A DNA stretch of 39,029 nucleotides from DATFAS01 sp035254305. GTDB taxonomy: Bacteria > Bacillota > Bacilli > Aneurinibacillales > RAOX-1. Positions 1 through 7,909 of this stretch are shown here, in pieces (the stretch's first letter is position 1; every line of letters starts with the position of its first letter). The DNA lies in contig DATFAS010000189.1 of NCBI GenBank assembly GCA_035254305.1, positions 1 to 39,029 of the forward strand. The letters are read 5' to 3'. Position numbers and translations under genes: made by a program. The notes below the pieces were generated by a model that had not been told where the DNA came from, made no database searches, and saw only the letters and a program-made list of their open reading frames with translations.

Positions 1-111
1 AACCGGAATGGTTGGATTTTATCGCAGATGGAGCAACAACAGGCCCATTTTCATTATGATTTCGTACGAATGAAGCATGGACAGCAGGTTATTGGATGGT
101 AAATAAAAAGA
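1..111 (+). CDS. C-terminal end of an unidentified gene (partial)
   Basis: The window opens inside a reading frame that stays open from base 1 to a TAA at 109-111 and would encode a tail ending HGQQVIGW. A strong terminator begins 3 bases later, which fits a gene ending here on the plus strand. A second frame (base 3 to a TGA at 57-59, ending GATTGPFSL) is equally open, so the choice is not certain. I do not recognise the family from so few residues. Confidence 0.3.
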
Positions 112-113
112 AG

Positions 114-167
114 AATCGGCTTGCCTTCATTTCTGAATTGGTAGAAGGGCAAGCCGATTATTTTTAG
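114..167 (+). terminator. Rho-independent terminator
   Basis: A perfect 12-bp stem, AATCGGCTTGCC (114-125) with GGCAAGCCGATT (148-159), closes a 22-nt loop and is followed by ATTTTTAG. The A-rich stretch on its left side means it may also act on the other strand. It separates the gene ending at 111 from the lipoprotein gene, which is transcribed towards it. Confidence 0.75.
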
Positions 168-195
168 TGAAAAGCACTTTCCGTCTCCGTTATCC

Positions 196-271
196 TGCAT
201 CTGAACTACGTCGCTAAAAATTTTATGCTCAGATGCAATCGTTGCCCTGGAGGAGGCGCATAAGGGCAACG
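196..271. repeat. Paired inverted repeats, possible dispersed element
   Basis: Two inverted repeats lie side by side: TGCATCTGA (196-204) with TCAGATGCA (229-237), and CGTTGCCCT (240-248) with AGGGCAACG (263-271). Neither is followed by a T-run on either strand, so they are poor terminators. The compact arrangement looks like an intergenic repeat element between a terminator and the 3' end of the lipoprotein gene. That reading is inference; only the inverted repeats are seen. Confidence 0.4.
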
Positions 272-316
272 AGTCCACTTATTGGACATAAAGGCTTGGC
301 GTCAGCTAAGTTTACT

Positions 317-961
317 TTAACTGTTTGGTGGGAAGATTACATTAGGGATAGCAACCCATGTTGCTTTACCAGGGACGCCACCATTCGAGTTGACACTCTC
401 CATTAGTTTAACAATAACATTCATACGGCCTGTAGGTTGTCCAATCGGGACATCCTGGAATGTTAAGGTTTTGGATTCTTTGGCTTTAATTTCGAATTTT
501 TGGTTAAGGCTCTGTACTTTCGGTGAATCAGAGGTATCGTTCGGACTATCCGAAAGAATCATAGTTGATAATGAATCAGAGATGTCTTGATCGGTTCCAT
601 TATAGAGGGTGACATTCACGTTAAATGGCCCCCATACTCTTCCTTGTGAGTCCATCTTTTCTGAAGAGATCTTTACATCCTGTATAATTACCGGGTGGAC
701 ACCCGCATCTTTGACATCTTTGGTACTCATTAAAGCCGAAATTTGATCTTTTTCTTGTTTGAGTGTTTGTTGAATGTCAGTAATCTTCTGGTTCATCTTA
801 CTTTGATCGTCGGTTTGCTGCTTCTGTAGATTTTCTAAATCTTTCACTTTGTTTTGCATACGGACAAAATCGGTGTCAATCACCTTTTCTTGCCCGCATC
901 CTGTAAGAAGGATACTACTAATTGCAAAAAAGGCAATGACGGTTGAAACTATTTTTTTCAT
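317..961 (-). CDS. Putative lipoprotein with coiled-coil stem
   Basis: The 214-residue protein starts with a basic, hydrophobic signal peptide (MKKIVSTVIAFFAI) ending in the lipobox LLTGC, so Cys22 should be lipidated and the protein anchored on the outer face of the membrane. Residues about 30-75 are rich in Gln, Lys and Asp with heptad-like spacing, suggesting a coiled coil. The rest (about 90-214) looks like a beta-sandwich domain of the kind seen in extracellular DUF4352-like proteins. An AGGGGG ribosome site lies just upstream. No catalytic motif is visible, and the family assignment is only a resemblance. Confidence 0.85.
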   Translation of the reverse strand: MKKIVSTVIAFFAISSILLTGCGQEKVIDTDFVRMQNKVKDLENLQKQQTDDQSKMNQKITDIQQTLKQEKDQISALMSTKDVKDAGVHPVIIQDVKISSEKMDSQGRVWGPFNVNVTLYNGTDQDISDSLSTMILSDSPNDTSDSPKVQSLNQKFEIKAKESKTLTFQDVPIGQPTGRMNVIVKLMESVNSNGGVPGKATWVAIPNVIFPPNS

Positions 962-1176
962 ATTTTCCCCCTTGGCTTTAAGTGAAGAGCCAATTCTATA
1001 TTATATCAAATTGAGTATATCATTCGACTAAGAATGTGGCAATGAAATGGAATTGCCATTATTTCAAAATCCAAAAGATAAAAGCCTGTTGGATTAATAG
1101 CATTTCTTTTTACTTTTGGATGGGTTTGATCTAAAATAGGAAGAAGGTTTAAGACCGAAAAAGTTGGAGGAATTGA

Positions 1177-2022
1177 ATGAAAGACCGTTTTTTATTATTT
1201 TTGATGAAATTAATGCCTACACATGCCATTTCACGTCTTGTAGGATATTTAGCAGAAAAGTCCTTTAGCCAAGGAATCATTCCTATTTTTGCGAAGAAGT
1301 TTGATATTGCGATTGAGGAAGCTCAAAAACCCATCCATGAATATAAATCATTAAATGAATTCTTCACAAGGAAGCTTAAGCCCGGAATGCGCCCTATGTC
1401 TTCGAATACAGCAGATGTGGTTAGTCCTGCGGATGGAAAAATTGCTGCATTTGGTTTGATCAATGAGGGGAAACTAATACAAGCAAAAGGTGTTTACTAT
1501 ACGGTTTGGGATTTACTTGGGATTTCGAAGCAAGAAGGAAAACGGTATGAAGGTGGAAAATTTATCACAATTTATTTAAGTCCACGAGATTATCATCGTG
1601 TTCATTCACCGATTCGTGGAAAAATCACCGATTTTACTTATCTTCCAGGAACTCTTTTTCCCGTCAATGCCTTTGGCGTCCGTGCAGTAGATGGATTATT
1701 TGCCAAAAATGAACGCCTCATTACCTTTGTTGAATCTAAGGCTGGTCGTGTGGGGGTTGTGAAGGTTGGGGCAACCATTGTAGGTAGTGTGAAGGTTGTG
1801 TATCATGATCATGCAACCACGAATGTTCGAGCTGGACAGGTGCAAAGAAGTCAACTTACCGAGGCACATCCTATTGAACGTGGAGAAGAAATTGGATATT
1901 TCCGATTTGGTTCGACTGTTGTTCTCGTTTTTGAGAAAGAGGCCATTGAATTCCAATCTGATTTAAGAGTTGGGCAAAAGGTGAAAATGGGTGAAACCAT
2001 CGCCTGTATGCAAAGAAATTAG
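1177..2022 (+). CDS. psd: Phosphatidylserine decarboxylase proenzyme
   Basis: This enzyme decarboxylates phosphatidylserine to phosphatidylethanolamine at the membrane. The 281-residue proenzyme shows the family's landmarks: SPADGKI near residue 85, the YLSPRDYHRVHSP segment with catalytic His near residue 140, and the self-cleavage site FGST, with cleavage expected between Gly245 and Ser246 to create the pyruvoyl cofactor. Length fits the short bacterial class (about 260-290 residues). The start is supported by GGAGGAATTG directly upstream. The gene stands alone, with no pssA neighbour in the window. Confidence 0.97.
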   Translation: MKDRFLLFLMKLMPTHAISRLVGYLAEKSFSQGIIPIFAKKFDIAIEEAQKPIHEYKSLNEFFTRKLKPGMRPMSSNTADVVSPADGKIAAFGLINEGKLIQAKGVYYTVWDLLGISKQEGKRYEGGKFITIYLSPRDYHRVHSPIRGKITDFTYLPGTLFPVNAFGVRAVDGLFAKNERLITFVESKAGRVGVVKVGATIVGSVKVVYHDHATTNVRAGQVQRSQLTEAHPIERGEEIGYFRFGSTVVLVFEKEAIEFQSDLRVGQKVKMGETIACMQRN

Positions 2023-2122
2023 TTTCTTGATATTTCCAATCTTTTTGTTTGGCTTGCTCTTTATTTTGTTAACATTATGATGTATATTTAATATGTACAT
2101 ATTTCTTTAGGGGGAACATTTT

Positions 2123-2539
2123 TTGAGTACGATTGAAGTTGGTAACATTATTGAAGGTACTGTTGTTGGTGTTCAATCTTTTGGTGCGTTCGTTAGCATT
2201 GGAGAAAACAAACAAGGGCTTGTTCACATTTCACAGATATCTTCATCTTATGTAGAAGATATTAACCAAGTTTTGAAAGTGAATGATCCAGTTAAAGTAA
2301 AAGTTACCGAAATTAAACCTGATGGAAAAATTTCCCTTACTATGCGTATTGATGAGCCTGAGAAGCCAGCCTCTCGTCCTAATAGAAGACGTGATGATCG
2401 TGGACCTTCTGGTGGACATCGAGCTGCCAGTTCAGGGAATCGTCATCAGAAGGAAGATTTTGAATCCATGATGAAGAAATGGATGAAAAATAGTGAAGAT
2501 AAAATGAGTGATTTAGGCAAAAGAGAAAAGAGAAAATAA
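2123..2539 (+). CDS. S1-domain RNA-binding protein (YabR/YugI type)
   Basis: Residues 1-72 form one complete S1 RNA-binding domain (IEVGNIIEGTVVGVQSFGAF, then GLVHISQIS, ending GKISLTMR). A basic, Ser/Arg/Gly-rich linker follows (residues about 80-110), then a charged tail. The single-S1 layout matches the Bacillus YabR and YugI proteins, which associate with ribosomes or RNA. The start codon is TTG, supported by GGGGG about 10 bases upstream. A terminator follows directly, so this is a one-gene unit. Precise function is not evident from sequence. Confidence 0.9.
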   Translation: MSTIEVGNIIEGTVVGVQSFGAFVSIGENKQGLVHISQISSSYVEDINQVLKVNDPVKVKVTEIKPDGKISLTMRIDEPEKPASRPNRRRDDRGPSGGHRAASSGNRHQKEDFESMMKKWMKNSEDKMSDLGKREKRK

Positions 2540-2568
2540 AACCATCCCTTTGGGGTGGTTTTATTTTT
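2538..2568 (+). terminator. Terminator of the S1-domain gene
   Basis: AAAACCATCCC pairs with GGGGTGGTTTT (one G-T wobble) around a three-base loop and is followed by ATTTTT. It overlaps the stop codon of the upstream gene. Confidence 0.85.
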
Positions 2569-2570
2569 GG

Positions 2571-2608
2571 GAAAAATATGACCCTCCTTTCAATTAAGGA
2601 GAGGGGTC
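2571..2608 (-). terminator. Terminator of the zinc-ribbon gene
   Basis: Read on the minus strand, GACCCCTCTCCTT pairs imperfectly with AAGGAGGGTC and is followed by ATATTTTT. It lies just beyond the stop of the minus-strand gene at 2616, back to back with the terminator of the plus-strand neighbour. Confidence 0.75.
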
Positions 2609-2615
2609 AAGGTTA

Positions 2616-3017
2616 TTAATCATGTATTTGTTCTGTAGCCAGTTGCTTTGCAACACTTTTGGCTAATTCTGCAATATTCCTTCCACAATCTGGACAGTAC
2701 TTTGTTCGAATAGGTAGAATCTTAGCACAGGAATCACATTCAATTAAATCTTTTAGGAAATATACTTTCCTTTGCATACTTTGAATTTGATTTTTTACAT
2801 GTTGAATATTCTTAATTTGAACATCTACGTAGCTTTTCGTATCTTGTTTCCTGAACTCTGAATCGTTAAAAACCTTTTCTCCAATTAGACGAAATAATTT
2901 CTCCATTTCCTGTTCTTGTTTTTTTATTTGGTTATTTAGTTTATTTATTTCAATGGCGTCTTGGGATTTGCGGGTTGCAGAATCGATGGTCCCCTTGACT
3001 TTACTAAAAATCCTCAT
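2616..3017 (-). CDS. Coiled-coil protein with C-terminal zinc ribbon
   Basis: The 133-residue protein has a long charged helical region (residues about 20-90, rich in Lys, Gln and Glu) likely to be a coiled coil. A zinc ribbon follows, with CDSC and CPDC pairs about 14 residues apart (residues about 95-115). This 'helix plus zinc ribbon' layout is common in small Bacillales proteins of unknown role. No signal peptide or membrane segment is seen. It is transcribed away from parE and shares the intergenic region 3018-3240 with it. Confidence 0.8.
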   Translation of the reverse strand: MRIFSKVKGTIDSATRKSQDAIEINKLNNQIKKQEQEMEKLFRLIGEKVFNDSEFRKQDTKSYVDVQIKNIQHVKNQIQSMQRKVYFLKDLIECDSCAKILPIRTKYCPDCGRNIAELAKSVAKQLATEQIHD

Positions 3018-3186
3018 ATCTATAAAGACACCTCCTGTCTGTATTCAACATTCGAGTGTACAAGTGCTTTCCTACTTACTTATATGTTCTTGAATCTGGA
3101 TTCTAGAACTTAGGTACATGGTGAATTTTAGGAAGTAAGCATCTGTGTAGAAGTTTGTCGTTTCTTGCGTATTGTTTAATTCCTTC

Positions 3187-3215
3187 TTGCAATGTGGGGG
3201 AAAAACCATTACATT
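3187..3215 (+). promoter_or_regulatory. Possible parE promoter
   Basis: TTGCAA and TACATT stand 17 bases apart, about 25 bases before the chosen parE start. Each hexamer matches four of six sigma-A consensus bases. It is the best candidate I see in the 220-base gap but is weak by sequence alone. Confidence 0.3.
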
Positions 3216-3240
3216 GTTAGAACAAAGGGGGAAGGAAAGC

Positions 3241-5220
3241 TTGAGCCAAATGAAGGAAAAGATATACAGTGATGATGATATCCGAGTTCTCAAAGGATTA
3301 ACGGCTGTGCGGGTGAGACCGGGGATGTATATTGGTTCAACTGGAACTCGCGGACTTCATCATCTTGTATGGGAAATTATTGATAATTCCAAGGATGAGG
3401 TATTGGCTGGTTACTGTACCGAGATCCGTGTGACTATAAATAAGGATAACAGTATCACTGTCACTGATAACGGTCGTGGGATACCGACAGGTATGAATCG
3501 TGATGAAGGTATACCTACTCCAACCGTTGTTTTTACGGTCCTACATGCTGGAGGTAAATTTGGCACTGGAGATGGGTACAAGAAATCTGGTGGTCTTCAT
3601 GGAGTAGGTGCTAGTGTTGTTAATGCCTTATCCGAATGGTTAGAAGTAGAAATCCAACGGGATGGGAAGATCTTCAAGCAGCGATTTGAGTACGTTCAAA
3701 CCCCTGGAGCTCATGACGAATCGCAGATGTTGGTGGGTCATCCCGTAACAGACTTAGAGATGATCGGTAACTCTAATAAGTCAGGGACTATTGTTCGATT
3801 TAAACCTGATGCTAGAGTTTTTAGTGATATAAATTTTAATTATGAAACCCTACGGGATCGTATCCGTGATAATGCTTTTTTGCTCAAAGGCGTTACCTTT
3901 CATTTAACGGATCAACGAGAGCTTCCCTATCGTCAGGAATCCTTTCATTTTGAAGAAGGTATTAAGTCCTTCACTCAATATCTAAACGATGGGAAAAATA
4001 TTCTTCATGATGTTATTTACTTTGAGGGTGAACGCGAGAATATTGATGTTGAGTTGGCTTTTCAATATAATGATTCATCCGTTGAGAATCTTCTCTCCTA
4101 CGTGAATACCATTCCTACCCTTGATGAAGGTACACATGTATCTGGGTTACGAAATGCTATGACAAAAGCATTAAATGAATATGCAAGAAAAAATAATTTT
4201 CTTAAGAAAAACGATAAAAATTTAAGTGGGAATGATTATCGAGAAGGCTTCATGGCTGTGTTAAGTATTCGAATGGATGATCCCCAGTTTGAAAGTCAAA
4301 CGAAGGATAAGCTTGGTAGTGAAGAGGCAAGATCTGCAGTAGAGGGCTTCATTGGAGAAAAGATGGTGTTTTTCCTTGAAGAGAATCCAGACACAGCTAA
4401 ATTAATCATTGAACGAGCCATTGAATCTCGTAGAATTAAAGAGGAAATTAAGAAGGCTGCAGAAGCATTAAAAAATCCAGGTAAGAAAAAGAAAAAAGGA
4501 AAGAGAAGTATCAGTGATAAATTCACACCTGCTTCGAAGAAGGACCCTAATCAGAATGAACTGTTCATTGTAGAGGGAGATAGTGCGGGTGGTTCTGCGA
4601 TTAATGGGCGAGATCGAAATTTTCAAGCTGTGCTCAGTTTACGTGGGAAGCCAATTAATGTAGAGAAGAAAAAAATCTATGAAGTCATAGGACCTAATGG
4701 CAATGAGGAAATAAACACCATTGTAGAGGTACTTGAGACAGGAATTGGCGATGACTTCAATGCCAACCTATGTGCTTTTGATAAGGTAATCATCATGACG
4801 GATGCGGACTTTGATGGAGCACATATTCAGATTCTTCTCCTCACGCTGTTCTATCGTTATTTTTCTGAGCTTGTACGCCGAGGAAAAATCTATATTGCAC
4901 AGCCACCATTGTATAAGGTTTATCGTCAGGATAAAAAGAAGCAAGAAATCGTATATTGCTGGAATGAGGAAGAGAGAATCGCAGCTCAGAAGAAACTAGG
5001 TAAAGCAGTAGAAATACAGCGTTATAAGGGGCTTGGGGAAATGAATGCCGAGCAGCTATGGGACACAACGATGAATCCGCAAACACGTAAGCTGATTCAA
5101 GTGGATGTGGAGGATGCGGCAGAAGCTGAACGGATCGTGTCGATCCTAATGGGGGACAAGGTCCCGCCTCGCCGTGAATGGATTGAACATAATGTGAAGT
5201 TTGTAGTTGAGGAGGAGTAA
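3241..5220 (+). CDS. parE: DNA topoisomerase IV subunit B
   Basis: ParE is the ATPase subunit of topoisomerase IV, which decatenates daughter chromosomes. The GHKL ATPase motifs are present (EIIDNSKDE, DNGRGIP, GGLHGVGASVVNALS), as are the TOPRIM metal-binding motifs EGDSAGGSA and TDADFDGAH. From the TTG at 3241 the protein has 659 residues, close to other Bacillales ParE. The GGGGGAAGG ribosome site supports this start over an in-frame ATG further upstream. The adjacent parC gene argues for ParE rather than GyrB. The stop lies one base before the parC start, so translation is probably coupled. Confidence 0.97.
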   Translation: MSQMKEKIYSDDDIRVLKGLTAVRVRPGMYIGSTGTRGLHHLVWEIIDNSKDEVLAGYCTEIRVTINKDNSITVTDNGRGIPTGMNRDEGIPTPTVVFTVLHAGGKFGTGDGYKKSGGLHGVGASVVNALSEWLEVEIQRDGKIFKQRFEYVQTPGAHDESQMLVGHPVTDLEMIGNSNKSGTIVRFKPDARVFSDINFNYETLRDRIRDNAFLLKGVTFHLTDQRELPYRQESFHFEEGIKSFTQYLNDGKNILHDVIYFEGERENIDVELAFQYNDSSVENLLSYVNTIPTLDEGTHVSGLRNAMTKALNEYARKNNFLKKNDKNLSGNDYREGFMAVLSIRMDDPQFESQTKDKLGSEEARSAVEGFIGEKMVFFLEENPDTAKLIIERAIESRRIKEEIKKAAEALKNPGKKKKKGKRSISDKFTPASKKDPNQNELFIVEGDSAGGSAINGRDRNFQAVLSLRGKPINVEKKKIYEVIGPNGNEEINTIVEVLETGIGDDFNANLCAFDKVIIMTDADFDGAHIQILLLTLFYRYFSELVRRGKIYIAQPPLYKVYRQDKKKQEIVYCWNEEERIAAQKKLGKAVEIQRYKGLGEMNAEQLWDTTMNPQTRKLIQVDVEDAAEAERIVSILMGDKVPPRREWIEHNVKFVVEEE

Positions 5221-5221
5221 A

Positions 5222-7687
5222 GTGGGCCTTTTTGACCAGAATTATATGCAGATGAGTATCAGGGATGTCTACCGGTCCCGGTTTAGCGATTATGCCAGAT
5301 ATATTATTTTATCCCGAGCCATTCCAGATGTTCGAGATGGATTAAAACCCGTTCAAAGACGGGTTCTTTATTCGATGTACAAAGAAAGAAATACACCAGA
5401 TCGACCTTATCGGAAATCAGCCAAAACAGTTGGGGATGTGATGGGGAATTACCACCCACATGGTGATTCCTCGATCTACGAAACGATGGTTAATCTGGTT
5501 CAACGCCATAAAATGCGTGAACCATTAATTGATGGACATGGTCATTGGGGAACGATTGATGGAGACTCTGCTGCAGCAATGAGATATACGGAGGCTAGGT
5601 TGACCGATATATCTATGGAAATGTTAAGAGATATTGAGAAGGATACCGTTGACTTTATCCCCAATTATGACAACACAACGAAAGAACCCATTGTGTTACC
5701 TTCTCGATTTCCGAATCTGTTGGTGAATGGGGTAACTGGTATTTCCATTGGATTTGCTACGGAAATTCCTACTCATAATTTGCGTGAGGTGATTAATGCC
5801 ACCATTGCGGTTTTGCGAAATCCACATATTTCGTTAGATGAACTAGTGGAAATTATACCTGGTCCCGATCTTCCAACAGGGGGGATTATTCAAGGAAAAT
5901 CAGAAATAAAAAAGGCCTATCGTACGGGTTCTGGTAGGATTGTCATTCGATCGAAAACGCATATAGAAAAGGGAAAACAGGGACGACAGGTTATCGTCAT
6001 TGATGAGATTCCCTATACGGTTAAGAAAAAGGCGTTGGTTCAACAGATCGATGAAGAAATTATTGATAAGAACATAGATGGACTGATTGAGGTTCGAGAT
6101 GAAACGGATCGAGAAGGGCTTCGCATTGTTCTGGAAGCTCGTAAGGATGCTGATCTCGAAGGAATTCTTAATTATTTATACAAAAAGACAGATCTTCAAA
6201 TTACATATAGCTTTAATATGCTTGTGATTGCCGACACGCATCCTAAGCAAATCGGATTAAAAGAGATTCTTCAATACTACATTAAGCACCAAAAAGAGAT
6301 TGTGACTCGCCGCACCCAGCATGATTATGACAAGGCTGAGAAACGTCTCCATATAGTTGAGGGAATCATTAAGGCAATTTCTATCCTTCGTGAAGTGATA
6401 GACACGATTATGGATTCTGAAGGTAGAGAAGATGCTAGAGAGAACTTAATCCGTAAATATGATTTTACCTATGAGCAGGCAGAAGCGATCTTAGATATTC
6501 GACTTCATCAACTTACGAAGCTTGATATCAAGAAATACGAAAAGGAAGAACAGGAATTGCACAAGAAATTAAAAGAATGGCATTCTATTCTTTCAAATGA
6601 AGGTAAACTGCATGTTGTTATAGAGAAAGAGCTACTGGAGATTCGGGATCGATACGGCAATGATCGTAGGACAATCATTGAAGATGAGATTGAAACGATT
6701 GAAGTGGATATTTCTATAACGGTTCCAAATGAGGAAGTGATCGTGACACTATCTGAGGATCTGTATATTAAACGTGTTTCCTTGCGATCCTTTAACAGTT
6801 CGGGAGCTTCCCTAGAAACAGCTGGTATTAAAGAGGGAGACCGAATACGGTACTTCTTCCGAATTAATACGATTCAATCTTTGCTGCTTTTTACAAATGA
6901 CGGGATGTTTTACCAAGTTCCTGTCCATGAATTGCCAGATGTAAGGTGGAAGGATCCAGGTACAGCACTAATTAATGTGATTTCTCTCGGGAAGGATCAA
7001 AAGATCGTTAGTGTTCTACCCATCGAAGAAAATCTACCGGAATCATTCCTATATTTCGTCACATCGAAAGGCTTGATTAAAAAAACTACTTTGTCGGAAT
7101 ATACTACCAGTCAGCGAAAACGCGGTGTCCTAGCGATTAAAATAAAGGATGAGGATCGATTAATTGGTGTCTTCAGAGCAAACGAAGATGAACAACTCTT
7201 GCTCGTCACCCGTGAGGCCATGGCTATTCAATTTGCTTTGCGAGAAGTGAATGCTATGGGTAGAAGTGCAGCGGGTGTTAAGGCGATTCGCTTGGGGGAT
7301 ACGGATGAAGTGATCACCTACCTTCTTACAAAAGAAGAAGATGAGAGAGTGGTGCAATTTCTTACGACTGAGGGAATAGGTAAAAGAGTCTATGTCTCTG
7401 ATTTTATTCCGCAGAGTCGTGGAGGAAAAGGTTTACTTATTATTCGGCGTAGGAAAACAAGTCCACACGAAATTGTTTATGCTGATTTTGAACATGATAG
7501 GACGGATTGTAAATTTGTTTCTAATCAAGGAAAAGAATATGCCATTGACTTTACAATTTTATCAATTAGTGAATCTGGTGGACTTGGTAAAACTCTTATT
7601 CAGCTAAATAAGCATGAAGAGATTATCAGGTGCATTGCTCTCCCTTCACCTAAGGAAGAGCAAAATAAGAAAGAAGATATTTCCTAG
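5222..7687 (+). CDS. parC: DNA topoisomerase IV subunit A
   Basis: ParC cuts and rejoins DNA in topoisomerase IV. Catalytic Tyr122 lies in AAAMRYTEARL. The quinolone-resistance region reads NYHPHGDSSIYE, with the Ser and acidic residues of the sensitive form. The C-terminal third (from about residue 490) shows the repeated blades of the GyrA/ParC beta-pinwheel and lacks a GyrA box. The GTG start at 5222 follows GAGGAGGAG, giving 821 residues. It forms an operon with parE and is closed by the terminator at 7707-7742. Confidence 0.97.
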   Translation: MGLFDQNYMQMSIRDVYRSRFSDYARYIILSRAIPDVRDGLKPVQRRVLYSMYKERNTPDRPYRKSAKTVGDVMGNYHPHGDSSIYETMVNLVQRHKMREPLIDGHGHWGTIDGDSAAAMRYTEARLTDISMEMLRDIEKDTVDFIPNYDNTTKEPIVLPSRFPNLLVNGVTGISIGFATEIPTHNLREVINATIAVLRNPHISLDELVEIIPGPDLPTGGIIQGKSEIKKAYRTGSGRIVIRSKTHIEKGKQGRQVIVIDEIPYTVKKKALVQQIDEEIIDKNIDGLIEVRDETDREGLRIVLEARKDADLEGILNYLYKKTDLQITYSFNMLVIADTHPKQIGLKEILQYYIKHQKEIVTRRTQHDYDKAEKRLHIVEGIIKAISILREVIDTIMDSEGREDARENLIRKYDFTYEQAEAILDIRLHQLTKLDIKKYEKEEQELHKKLKEWHSILSNEGKLHVVIEKELLEIRDRYGNDRRTIIEDEIETIEVDISITVPNEEVIVTLSEDLYIKRVSLRSFNSSGASLETAGIKEGDRIRYFFRINTIQSLLLFTNDGMFYQVPVHELPDVRWKDPGTALINVISLGKDQKIVSVLPIEENLPESFLYFVTSKGLIKKTTLSEYTTSQRKRGVLAIKIKDEDRLIGVFRANEDEQLLLVTREAMAIQFALREVNAMGRSAAGVKAIRLGDTDEVITYLLTKEEDERVVQFLTTEGIGKRVYVSDFIPQSRGGKGLLIIRRRKTSPHEIVYADFEHDRTDCKFVSNQGKEYAIDFTILSISESGGLGKTLIQLNKHEEIIRCIALPSPKEEQNKKEDIS

Positions 7688-7706
7688 GAAAGCGCAAATT
7701 TCGAGC

Positions 7707-7742
7707 AGCCAATACGAACAATGTCGTATTGGCTCTATTTTT
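7707..7742 (+). terminator. Terminator of the parE-parC operon
   Basis: A perfect 10-bp stem, AGCCAATACG (7707-7716) with CGTATTGGCT (7725-7734), has an 8-nt loop and is followed by CTATTTTT. Confidence 0.85.
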
Positions 7743-7767
7743 GAAAAAAAGAGGGAGGAAGGATTGT

Positions 7768-7857
7768 TCTGAGGCAGCAAATTATGTGACGGGTCAAACA
7801 CTATTTGTTGATGGCGGTATACTTGGTGTGAAGGAAGCTTTTCTAACATTTTTATAG
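7768..7857 (+). pseudogene. Remnant of a short-chain dehydrogenase gene
   Basis: The open frame encodes SEAANYVTGQTLFVDGG followed by ILGVKEAFLTFL and a TAG at 7855-7857. The YVTGQTLFVDGG motif is the highly conserved C-terminal end of classical SDR oxidoreductases, which normally run about 250 residues. Nothing upstream encodes the rest (Rossmann TGxxxGIG or YxxxK motifs are absent), and no start codon precedes it. It is therefore a decayed or deletion-truncated 3' end left between parC and the helicase gene. Confidence 0.75.
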
Positions 7858-7909
7858 TTTACTATTCGAACGTTTATTCGCTAAAATGGTAGGAAGTGAG
7901 GTGAGATCA

